A stretch of DNA of 5,074 nt from Chlamydiales bacterium. GTDB lineage: Bacteria; Chlamydiota; Chlamydiia; Chlamydiales; JAACFD01. The DNA lies in contig JAACFD010000154.1 of NCBI GenBank assembly GCA_009937555.1, positions 1 through 5,074 on the forward strand, read 5' to 3'. Shown here piece after piece: positions 1-5,074 of this stretch. The stretch's first letter is position 1; each line of letters starts with the position of its first letter. The position numbers and the translations under genes were made by a program. The notes below the pieces were generated by a model, which was not told the origin of the DNA, searched no databases, and saw only the letters and a program-made list of their open reading frames with translations.

Positions 1-19
1 TGTAATTGATCAAAGAGAA

Positions 20-25
20 GAGAGG
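20..25 (+). promoter_or_regulatory. Ribosome binding site deciding the start at 33
   Basis: GAGAGG lies seven bases before the ATG at 33. It lies downstream of the alternative TTG at 6, so it supports the ATG as the true start and removes nine residues from the longest reading. Confidence 0.6.
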
Positions 26-32
26 CAATACC

Positions 33-1259
33 ATGGTTGAATTTCACAATATTTCTACAGGAGATGGACAATCAGGGGGTGAAGAATGGCAAAATCAAAG
101 TCACAAAAAAACAAAAACTACTAAAACAAGCAGCGGTAAATCTTGTAGAGTAGGTGGACTAAAACCTAGTCGCAATAAAATTGCAGCTGGCGAAGAACTT
201 TCAAGTATAGCTAAAACGGCACTAAAGGAGTTGAAAAAGCCTGTTCCCAAGAAAAGATCTAGTATCAGAGTCACAAAAGAAGAAAATAGGAAAGTAATTA
301 ATAAGGTTCTTTCTGCTTTAGCTAATTGTTTTACTTTTAATCAATCTACAAAAATTGTACCGGAAACGGAGTTGGAAAACCCTTTGCTAGGGGGTGGGGA
401 GGATAATCTTCATCCTGATGATGGAGACGGAGACACAGCTGCTCTTTCTGATGATAGCTCGTTTCTTGGTGATGACAACTTCTCAGGTATTGAAATTGCT
501 TTTGATAATCCAGGAGGGCCAGAGGCATCAGGATCTATAGAACAAAATAAAAGTACTGGATTAATGAGCAGAGCAAAGCTAAAAGAAATAGCAGATAAAG
601 CTTATAGTAGCTGCGACGAGTGGAAAGGAGAAAAGGGGGAAGCGATCATAAAGGTTGGCTATGTGATAAGCTATGCTAGACGCTGTCGTTGGAATAGTGA
701 TTTTCAGGGGGAAGATCACGTAGAAGCAAGAAAGTATTATCCTAAAGCTTTTGAATTGATTAGCCGTATTGAAGATCAATCTGAGAGACGGGAACTAGAA
801 GAGCTTTATTATAGCTATCATTTGACATACGCAAATATGTGCTACAATAAGTTAGGTGGTGAACAAGATTCATCTACAGCTAGAGAGCATTTCAAAATAG
901 GAATAGAAAGGTATGAAGAAATGGATTCAAGTACAAGAAAAGAGAATATTACCCATTTTATGATAAAATATGCGGATATGTGCTACCTTAACGAGGGAGG
1001 AGGGCAAGACCTTATCTCAGCAAGAAAGTATTATAAGTTGGCTTCAGAGAATGAAAATATAGAAGGGACTAAAATGTATGCTCTTATGCTTTACGATGGT
1101 GATGGCTTAACAGAAGAAGAATCAGCAGCTCGTAACCCAAGAGAGGATAGAATTCAAGTTGCTAGACTTTTAGCGCCTTTGGATCTAGAGGTAGTTAGAA
1201 ATAGTAAAGGCCAAAGGGTGTTTACTGATAAAAAAGGGAATGAATTGCCTGATAATTAG
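33..1259 (+). CDS. Sel1/TPR-like repeat protein with basic N-terminus and acidic linker
   Basis: Encodes 408 residues of unknown specific role. The frame opens at a TTG (6) directly after an in-frame TAA (3-5), but the better start is the ATG at 33, which has GAGAGG seven bases upstream. Residues 22-90 are rich in Lys and Arg. Residues 112-158 form an acidic, Gly/Asp/Ser-rich low-complexity linker. Residues 205-342 carry three helical repeats with the pattern Y-A-x-x-C, a Gly-rich turn, then A-R-x-Y/F-Y/F; residues 346-358 (GTKMYALMLYDGD) look like the start of a further Sel1 helix. Sel1/TPR repeats usually form protein-binding solenoids, and many host-associated bacteria use them in secreted or host-facing proteins. 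That role is inferred here. No signal peptide or membrane segment is visible, so the protein is cytoplasmic or exported by a leaderless route. The upstream context is outside the window. Confidence 0.75.
   Translation: MVEFHNISTGDGQSGGEEWQNQSHKKTKTTKTSSGKSCRVGGLKPSRNKIAAGEELSSIAKTALKELKKPVPKKRSSIRVTKEENRKVINKVLSALANCFTFNQSTKIVPETELENPLLGGGEDNLHPDDGDGDTAALSDDSSFLGDDNFSGIEIAFDNPGGPEASGSIEQNKSTGLMSRAKLKEIADKAYSSCDEWKGEKGEAIIKVGYVISYARRCRWNSDFQGEDHVEARKYYPKAFELISRIEDQSERRELEELYYSYHLTYANMCYNKLGGEQDSSTAREHFKIGIERYEEMDSSTRKENITHFMIKYADMCYLNEGGGQDLISARKYYKLASENENIEGTKMYALMLYDGDGLTEEESAARNPREDRIQVARLLAPLDLEVVRNSKGQRVFTDKKGNELPDN
645..1058 (+). repeat. Three degenerate Sel1/TPR-like repeats coded in the first gene
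   Basis: The units cover about residues 205-243, 259-297 and 306-342. Aligned cores are ISYARRC, LTYANMC and IKYADMC. Each is followed by a Gly-containing turn and then EARKYY, TAREHF or SARKYY. The repeat spacing is about 52 and then 47 residues, longer than the usual 36-38 of a Sel1 unit, so each unit has an extended linker helix. The similarity is at protein level; the DNA copies have diverged. Confidence 0.6.
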
Positions 1260-2401
1260 AGCATATTAAATAAGTTTACATAACGTAACATGCTATCTTT
1301 GACCGCTTGTTTAAGGTAGGAGTCTAGCTTTTGTTTCTTATCTTGTAAAAGTCGTCGCTCTAATTTCTTTTTAATAGAGCAAACTTCTGAGGATGCAAAA
1401 ATATAATGACCACATATCAATGCCTTATCTAAGTCTGTAGCCTGACTATTTTGTAACATCCATTTTTTCCATTTATTTGAATTTAGAGCTGTTTGGATAA
1501 ATAGCTCTTTTTCTTCACTCATTTTTTCATTTTCTAGAAGAGTGATTAGTGCTTTTGTTTCAGCTACTCCGAACTCAGGAGCTACGTTTGAAGCATGTAT
1601 ACCCATTTTGGGTCTTAATGAAAGTGCTTCATTGGGTAGGTAATCAGTGTTGTGCTCTTTTAGCATAACGCTATACCTTTTACATACGTCTAATACCTGT
1701 TTAATATGCTCAGGACCAACAGAATCTTGTAGCATCTCCTGCTGAAACTTCCCAATGTTTTGCATTTCCATTACTTTAGTTCCTGTTTGGGCTACTACAA
1801 AACTTGGAGGAGGAAGTTTGTTTTTTTTGAAAAAATCAAAGCTTTTGGATAAGAAATAGTCAAAAGCTTCTATATCTTGGCTATAGCCATTTTGCTCTTC
1901 AGTGCCAAGTTCAAACTCAATCTTTTTACCTGTTTTTTGTGCAAATTGATAACAATGCTCATAGAGTTCAAATAGGCGGTCTAATATTACATCTATGGTT
2001 AATTCTTCACCTTTAATAGGGACACTAGGGTCAATATGTATAAAGTTAAAGTCACTAGCTATATCTTCTTCAAAAGCTAATTTAGCTGACTTCATTGACT
2101 CTTTAACAGATAGCTTTTGCTCTGTTTCGCTAGGGCTTTGCCAAGGACCCCCGTGATCTCTAGCTAAAAGTAGCTTGCCGTGCTTCGATTGCTTAATATA
2201 TTGGCTAAAGCTAGAGGTATTAAAATTTTCTACATACCCACCTCCATCATGTGAAGAGTCAATCTGTCTCCTAGAAGCAATTAAAATCATAGGGATATCG
2301 TAGTCATTAGATATTTCCATAGCAGCGTGAACACAATTAAGGCTCATGGGGCCAGAGCAAAGTAGGGTGCACTTTTTTTGAGTGATAAAGTCTTTAATCA
2401 T
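1256..2401 (-). CDS. GatZ/KbaZ-like (D-tagatose-bisphosphate aldolase non-catalytic subunit family) TIM-barrel protein
   Basis: Encodes 381 residues from the ATG at 2401-2399, which has GAGG six bases upstream; a TTG at 2413 is in frame but has no such site. Family-like segments in order are GGGYVENF (53-60), comparable with the GGYTGM segment of GatZ; LLLARDHGGPW (77-87), comparable with GGDHLGP; FIHIDPSVP (120-128), comparable with KIHLD; FELGTEEQ (163-170); VVAQTGTKVME (202-212); and ASNVAPEFGVAET (270-282). The length fits the family, which runs to about 380-430 residues. Canonical GatZ/KbaZ supports the catalytic GatY/KbaY aldolase in the cytoplasm by acting on its folding or activity. 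No catalytic partner, sugar kinase or transporter is in this window. The PEFG segment departs from the PALTFA-type segment of GatZ as I recall it, so this may be a separate subfamily acting on another sugar. It ends tail to tail with the repeat-protein gene. Confidence 0.7.
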   Translation of the reverse strand: MIKDFITQKKCTLLCSGPMSLNCVHAAMEISNDYDIPMILIASRRQIDSSHDGGGYVENFNTSSFSQYIKQSKHGKLLLARDHGGPWQSPSETEQKLSVKESMKSAKLAFEEDIASDFNFIHIDPSVPIKGEELTIDVILDRLFELYEHCYQFAQKTGKKIEFELGTEEQNGYSQDIEAFDYFLSKSFDFFKKNKLPPPSFVVAQTGTKVMEMQNIGKFQQEMLQDSVGPEHIKQVLDVCKRYSVMLKEHNTDYLPNEALSLRPKMGIHASNVAPEFGVAETKALITLLENEKMSEEKELFIQTALNSNKWKKWMLQNSQATDLDKALICGHYIFASSEVCSIKKKLERRLLQDKKQKLDSYLKQAVKDSMLRYVNLFNML

Positions 2402-2407
2402 TTCTTG

Positions 2408-2411
2408 CCTC
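2408..2411 (-). promoter_or_regulatory. Ribosome binding site for the GatZ/KbaZ-like gene
   Basis: On the minus strand GAGG is followed by six bases (CAAGAA) and then the ATG at 2401-2399. It overlaps the first codons of the longer TTG reading, which argues for the ATG start. A TATGAT at 2451-2446 is a possible -10 box, but no convincing -35 lies at the right distance. Confidence 0.5.
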
Positions 2412-2507
2412 AAAGTTAAAAGGAAGTAGGTTCTTTAAGAGGATTATCATAGCGCTTATTGCTGAGTTGGCGTTTTACTACAAGATTTATTTTACTAAAA
2501 AAATCAA

Positions 2508-2764
2508 TTAGAAGACGAGGCTTGCATTAAAATGCCACCTAGCATAACCCACCTTTAGATCTTCTCTGGTGATTGGGGTTTTATGGATAAAAGCCCAGTC
2601 AGACCTTATCTGCAGATAGCTTTTATAAAGCACTTCTACTCCGACTCCTAAGCTCCAAATTTCATCATTATATTCAGGAGCTAAAGACTCTCTGTAGTTA
2701 GTGAGCTACTTAAATCGAGTGCTTCCTTTTTAGCAGCTAGTTCAGCCTGGGGTAAGCCATTAGT
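2508..2764 (-). pseudogene. C-terminal remnant of an outer-membrane beta-barrel protein, probably ShlB/FhaC (TpsB) type
   Basis: Minus-strand codons from 2684 down to the TAA at 2510-2508 read LAPEYNDEIW, SLGVGVEVLYKSYLQIRSDW and, after a short loop, KVGYARWHFNASLVF before the stop. The alternating strands, the G-x-G-V strand, the YLxIRxDWAF strand and the terminal Phe match the last strands of an outer-membrane barrel recognised by BAM. The pattern best fits the ShlB/FhaC/HecB transporters of two-partner secretion, which run to about 550-600 residues. Upstream, from about 2764 to 2684, the neighbouring frame reads NGLPQAELAAKKEALDLSSS, then LTTESL, then a stop. Removing one CT from the CTCTCT at 2688-2693 joins the two frames as TTESLAPEYN. 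The upstream limit is uncertain: this frame stays open to a stop at 2800-2798. No start or N-terminal domains are present, so it is a dead fragment. The family call is from memory of pattern. Confidence 0.45.
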
Positions 2765-3452
2765 GTCATTTTTAATAGGTGTTTGTGATATTTTTATTTA
2801 CTGTTTAACAGTAGGAGTGGGTTGTTCAATTGCCTTAAAACTAGTAGATAGTAATATAGCTTTCACTCACAGGCAATTTATTGAATCTGTGAAAAAAGGG
2901 TTTAGCAAAGTTTTTAAGTATATGGGAATTCAAGCAATGATACTACTTTACTGTATTCCATCTTTACTTCTAGCTGTGGGAGGAATTAGTTGTGTAGCTA
3001 ATAACCCTGATGGCTACTTACTATTTACTTTAGGCGTCCTTATGTTGATAGGAGCCTTTTTATCATTTTATTACCTACTTATTAGTTATGCTTTTTCTAA
3101 CTTTATCATTCTTGATAAGAATACAGGTGTTTTTAAAAGTTTAAAGAGTTCAAAAGAACTGGTTAAAAAAGATTTTTTAAAGTCGATAGCTATATTTTTT
3201 GGCTTTGGGCTTATATCGGTTTTAAATATTGCTGCTTTTGTGTTTCTAACCGTTGCCCCTTTATCTCTAGGTATGAGCTTTATCCCTTTTTCTGGAGAAG
3301 TTTGGTTTGCTGTAGTGGCTGTTATTATTGCTATAGCATTTGTTGTATTAGTTATAGTTGAAGTGCTCTTGTTATTAGGAGTTACTAACTTCTACAAACA
3401 GATGCAACATAAGCATGGTTCAAGCTTTGAGCAGGCAGATCCTTCATTTTAA
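2763..3452 (+). CDS. Multi-pass inner-membrane protein, probably N-terminally truncated
   Basis: Encodes 229 residues if it starts at the GTG at 2763. Hydrophobic segments lie at about residues 2-24, 52-79, 84-117, 141-173 and 179-209, separated by short basic loops (KKGFSK, 44-49; KELVKKDF, 131-138). The tail is hydrophilic. The order of a membrane span, a short ALKLVDSNIAF-type loop, a span pair, then IILDKNTGVFKSLKSSKELVKKD resembles uncharacterised integral membrane proteins of the DUF975/YciC-like kind, in which a phrase like 'I-V-D-x-G-x-x-x-A-L-K-x-S' precedes the next span. Those usually begin with 40-50 further residues. Here the upstream frame is open to 2685 with no start before the GTG, the ribosome site is poor (GGGG ten bases away), and the N-terminus abuts a broken gene. 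I infer a 5' truncation. It may be expressed as a short form or be a pseudogene. Function unknown. Confidence 0.55.
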   Translation: MSFLIGVCDIFIYCLTVGVGCSIALKLVDSNIAFTHRQFIESVKKGFSKVFKYMGIQAMILLYCIPSLLLAVGGISCVANNPDGYLLFTLGVLMLIGAFLSFYYLLISYAFSNFIILDKNTGVFKSLKSSKELVKKDFLKSIAIFFGFGLISVLNIAAFVFLTVAPLSLGMSFIPFSGEVWFAVVAVIIAIAFVVLVIVEVLLLLGVTNFYKQMQHKHGSSFEQADPSF

Positions 3453-3529
3453 CTTGTAAATAACGTCATTTTTGCCGTTTTCAACTTGTAAATAACGTCA
3501 TTTTTGCCGTTTTCAACTTGTAAATAACG
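3451..3529 (+). repeat. 2.5 copies of a 32-bp tandem repeat
   Basis: Identical 32-bp units occupy 3451-3482 and 3483-3514, and a third copy matches for its first 15 bases (3515-3529). Each unit starts AACTTGTAAATAACG, continues TCATTTTTGCC and ends GTTTTC. The array begins within the stop codon of the membrane-protein gene (TAA 3450-3452) and ends 44 bases before the ATPase start. Within a unit, TTGTAAATAACG can pair imperfectly with CGTTTTCAA across a T-rich loop. GCCGTT (3506-3511) and AACGGC (3526-3531) form a perfect 6-bp inverted repeat across the second and third units. Confidence 0.9.
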
Positions 3530-3547
3530 GCGCTTTTATGGTAAGAT
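3518..3547 (+). promoter_or_regulatory. Candidate promoter for the ATPase gene, using the last repeat copy
   Basis: TTGTAA (3518-3523) is followed by 18 bases and TAAGAT (3542-3547). Each box matches four of six sigma70 consensus positions, and transcription would begin just ahead of the ribosome site at 3562. The TTGTAA is part of the tandem repeat, so the upstream copies carry extra -35-like boxes. In AT-rich DNA such matches arise by chance. Confidence 0.3.
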
Positions 3548-3561
3548 TAGGTTTCTAGCAT

Positions 3562-3567
3562 AAGGAG
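3562..3567 (+). promoter_or_regulatory. Ribosome binding site deciding the GTG start at 3574
   Basis: AAGGAG lies six bases before the GTG at 3574. This is the strongest Shine-Dalgarno site in the window and fixes a non-ATG start. Confidence 0.7.
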
Positions 3568-3573
3568 CCTACT

Positions 3574-4191
3574 GTGGAAAGAAAGTCACTAAACCAATTA
3601 ATCAGTTGGAAGAATAGCCCGAATAGAAAACCTCTTGTACTGAGAGGAGCTAGGCAGGTTGGGAAAACATATCTACTACAGCAATTTGGCAAGAGTGAGT
3701 TTAACAATTGTCACTACTTCAATTTTGAAGAAAATAAAAGTCTAAAGGCATGTTTTCAGCAAAGCCTTAACCCTGAAAAAATACTACAAGAGCTGCAATT
3801 TCAATCAAGTAGAGAAATAGAGCTGCAGAATGATTTGATTATCTTTGATGAAATTCAAGAGTGTCCTCAGGCATTAACTAGTCTAAAATATTTTTATGAA
3901 AAGAAACCTGAAATAGCTATATGCTCAGCAGGGTCATTAATTGGTGTACACCTTAACGAGGGTTCTTTTCCTGTAGGCAAGGTTGACTTGTTAGATATGT
4001 ATCCGATGTCATTTAATGAGTTTTTAACAGCTCTTAATGAAACAAAAGCTTTAGAATTTCTTAAGAATTGGGGGATTAACGACAGCTTTCCACTAAGTTT
4101 ACATGAAAAGCTTTGGGAAAGGTTAAAGTGGTATTTTATAACGGGGGGGGTTACCAGAAGTCGTCCAAGTTTTTTTGAATCACCAAGATAA
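3574..4191 (+). CDS. N-terminal piece of the split ATPase: P-loop domain
   Basis: Encodes 205 residues, the last 13 of them out of frame. The Walker A motif GARQVGKT is at residues 25-32, just after the usual PLVLR strand. Walker B, LIIFDEIQECP, is at 88-98, with Asp92 and Glu93 as the likely magnesium and catalytic acids. A sensor-1-like ICSAGSLIG is at 116-124. The segment SFPVGKV, then YPMSFNEFL (131-151), is a hallmark of AAA_14/DUF4143 proteins. True homology stops at YFITGG (187-192); the tail VTRSRPSFFESPR comes from the shifted frame. If made, this piece would keep the nucleotide-binding core but lose the C-terminal region. Confidence 0.8.
   Translation: MERKSLNQLISWKNSPNRKPLVLRGARQVGKTYLLQQFGKSEFNNCHYFNFEENKSLKACFQQSLNPEKILQELQFQSSREIELQNDLIIFDEIQECPQALTSLKYFYEKKPEIAICSAGSLIGVHLNEGSFPVGKVDLLDMYPMSFNEFLTALNETKALEFLKNWGINDSFPLSLHEKLWERLKWYFITGGVTRSRPSFFESPR
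4143..4150 (+). other. G8 homopolymer at the frameshift site
   Basis: Eight consecutive G, striking in such AT-rich DNA. Seven G would keep the ATPase in frame. A T7 run (4170-4176) follows 19 bases later, but the protein between the two runs already reads correctly in the downstream frame, so the G run is where the change lies. Confidence 0.75.
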
Positions 4192-4906
4192 TCTTTTAGT
4201 AGCTTTTGAAAAAGTCAGGGAAAGACAACAACAGCTACTTATTGGCTATTTAGCAGACATAGCAAAGCATTCTGGCAAAGCAAATGCAATGCACATAGAG
4301 CGTGTTTTGAAGTCTATACCTGCTCAATTATCCAGGAGTTGCGACGGTAGTGCCAAGCGCTTTCAATTTAAAGGTGTAGTTCCAAAAGTGGATAAATATA
4401 GTCGGCTAGTTAATTCAATAGACTGGTTAGAGGCAGCTAACATTTTGCTTAAGGTTTCCATTGTTAATAAGGCAGCTATTCCTTTTATAGCTTATGCTAA
4501 GGAAAGTCGATTTAAGTTACTGCTTTTTGATGTAGGGTTACTAGGAGCGATGAGTGCTTTACCACCAAAGACAATTTTAGACTATGACTATGGAAGCTAC
4601 AAAGGATATTTTGCTGAGAACTTTATTGCTCAGGAACTTTTATGTAGTGGTTTTTCTCAATTATATTCTTGGGAAGAAGATCGCTCAGAAGTAGAATTCA
4701 TCATTGAAAGAGGGGGAGAAATAGTTCCTGTAGAAGTTAAATCAGGTAATATAACTAAGGCACAAAGTTTAGCTAAGTTTTGCTCAAAGTATAGCTGCCC
4801 TAAAAGTGTTATTTTAAGTGCAAAAGAGCCCAAATATAAAGAGAACTTGCTGCGTGCTCCTTTATATATGGCTGGGGATTTATCAAATCTTCTAGACCTG
4901 TGCTAA
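4175..4906 (+). CDS. C-terminal piece of the split ATPase: DUF4143 and nuclease-like region
   Basis: Encodes 243 residues from a TTG at 4175, which is simply the first start-like codon after the frame change and has no ribosome site; equivalent codons extend back to the G run at 4150. Residues count from the TTG. A helical region (12-66) ends in FQFKGVVPKVD. It is followed by LLLFDVGLLGAM (115-126) and YFAENFIAQELL (145-156), both characteristic of DUF4143. Then comes SEVEFII (171-177), nine residues, and VPVEVKSG (184-191). This E-x-E, then E-x-K arrangement resembles the core of a PD-(D/E)XK nuclease fold. It is unlikely to be translated alone. Confidence 0.7.
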   Translation: MNHQDNLLVAFEKVRERQQQLLIGYLADIAKHSGKANAMHIERVLKSIPAQLSRSCDGSAKRFQFKGVVPKVDKYSRLVNSIDWLEAANILLKVSIVNKAAIPFIAYAKESRFKLLLFDVGLLGAMSALPPKTILDYDYGSYKGYFAENFIAQELLCSGFSQLYSWEEDRSEVEFIIERGGEIVPVEVKSGNITKAQSLAKFCSKYSCPKSVILSAKEPKYKENLLRAPLYMAGDLSNLLDLC

Positions 4907-5008
4907 AATCTTGTTACTTAAAAATTATCTCTTGATAAAATAAAGTAGGGTCTTTAAGTTTATGGTTTTATATACTTTATGTCATAGATAAACCCAAGTA
5001 ACTATTAG

Positions 5009-5074
5009 ATGAAACTTTCCTATCAGCAGATCAAGATTTTAATAAATGCCCTTCACTACCTTTTTGTAGGGGAG
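5009..5074 (+). CDS. Possible start of an unidentified gene, cut by the window end
   Basis: An ATG at 5009 opens 22 codons with no stop up to the last base, beginning MKLSYQQIKILINAL. The composition is protein-like, and the opening is loosely reminiscent of some insertion-sequence transposases, but too little is present to name it. No Shine-Dalgarno site is visible upstream. The 102 bases between the ATPase stop and this ATG show no convincing terminator or promoter. Confidence 0.25.
   Translation, partial: MKLSYQQIKILINALHYLFVGE

Larger units (their letters stand above)
3574..4906 (+). pseudogene. AAA ATPase of the AAA_14/DUF4143 class, split by a +1 frameshift at a G8 run
   Basis: The frame from the GTG at 3574 ends early at 4191, and the rest continues in another frame to 4906. 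Removing one G from the run at 4143-4150 turns the aberrant GGVTRSRPSF into GGLPEVVQVFLNHQD, which is family-typical, and gives one continuous protein of 443 residues, a normal length for this class. Members pair an N-terminal P-loop ATPase with a C-terminal DUF4143 region. They are common accessory genes, often in several copies per genome, and their cellular role is poorly known. The reading frame is otherwise clean over 1.3 kb and the motifs are intact. So the break is either recent, a homopolymer sequencing error, or a switchable tract. If it is an error, this is a complete gene. Confidence 0.8.

Noticed and set aside
6..32. TTG start adding nine residues to the first gene
   Set aside because: It follows a stop immediately, and the good ribosome site lies downstream of it, in front of the ATG at 33.
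346..528. A 60-codon minus-strand frame
   Set aside because: It lies wholly inside the first gene opposite its acidic low-complexity linker, and its translation shows no family-like pattern.
579..779. A 66-codon minus-strand frame with a hydrophobic look
   Set aside because: It is antisense to the Sel1-like repeat region. The hydrophobic residues mirror the charged helix codons of the real gene, and there is no ribosome site.
3451..3529. CRISPR array
   Set aside because: The copies are directly adjacent with no unique spacers between them, so it is a plain tandem repeat.
4958..4993. GTTTAT and ATAAAC inverted repeat as a terminator or operator
   Set aside because: Only six AT-rich pairs across a 24-base loop with no following T run; expected by chance in this composition.
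5051..5070. CTAC / GTAG hairpin near the window end as a terminator
   Set aside because: The stem has only four clear pairs, the T run sits in the loop rather than after the stem, and it overlaps a possible reading frame.

Overview
The window is AT-rich bacterial DNA. Purine-rich Shine-Dalgarno sites precede most starts, and a fragment resembling a two-partner-secretion outer-membrane transporter points to a Gram-negative cell. A Sel1/TPR-type repeat protein, a divergent GatZ/KbaZ-like sugar-aldolase subunit, a DUF4143-type ATPase, and two or three truncated or frameshifted genes within 2.5 kb suggest a host-associated or amoeba/arthropod-associated lineage with an eroding genome. The species cannot be fixed from this sequence.

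Layout: 33-1259 (+) encodes a 408-residue protein with a basic N-terminus, an acidic linker and three Sel1/TPR-like repeats. It meets tail to tail, with a 4-base overlap at 1256-1259, a minus-strand gene (start at 2401) for a GatZ/KbaZ-like TIM-barrel protein. Upstream of that gene, 2508 to about 2764 (-) holds a broken C-terminal fragment of an outer-membrane beta-barrel protein, probably of the ShlB/FhaC type, with a 2-base frameshift at a CT repeat. Directly against it, 2763-3452 (+) encodes a multi-pass membrane protein that seems to have lost its N-terminal part. The two damaged genes meet at about 2745-2800, which looks like a deletion or rearrangement scar.

From 3451 to 3529 there are two and a half copies of a 32-bp tandem repeat. 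The last copy may supply the -35 element of a promoter for the gene at 3574-4906 (+), an AAA ATPase of the AAA_14/DUF4143 class. That ATPase is split by one extra G in a run of eight. Removing one G restores a family-typical 443-residue protein. The remaining bases, 4907-5074, hold at most the first 22 codons of an unidentified reading frame that leaves the window.

No pathway links these genes. The region reads as a patchwork of accessory genes and remnants. No tRNA, rRNA, CRISPR array, complete insertion sequence or known defence operon was found. The least explained items are the tandem repeat before the ATPase, the G8 frameshift, and the double-truncation junction.
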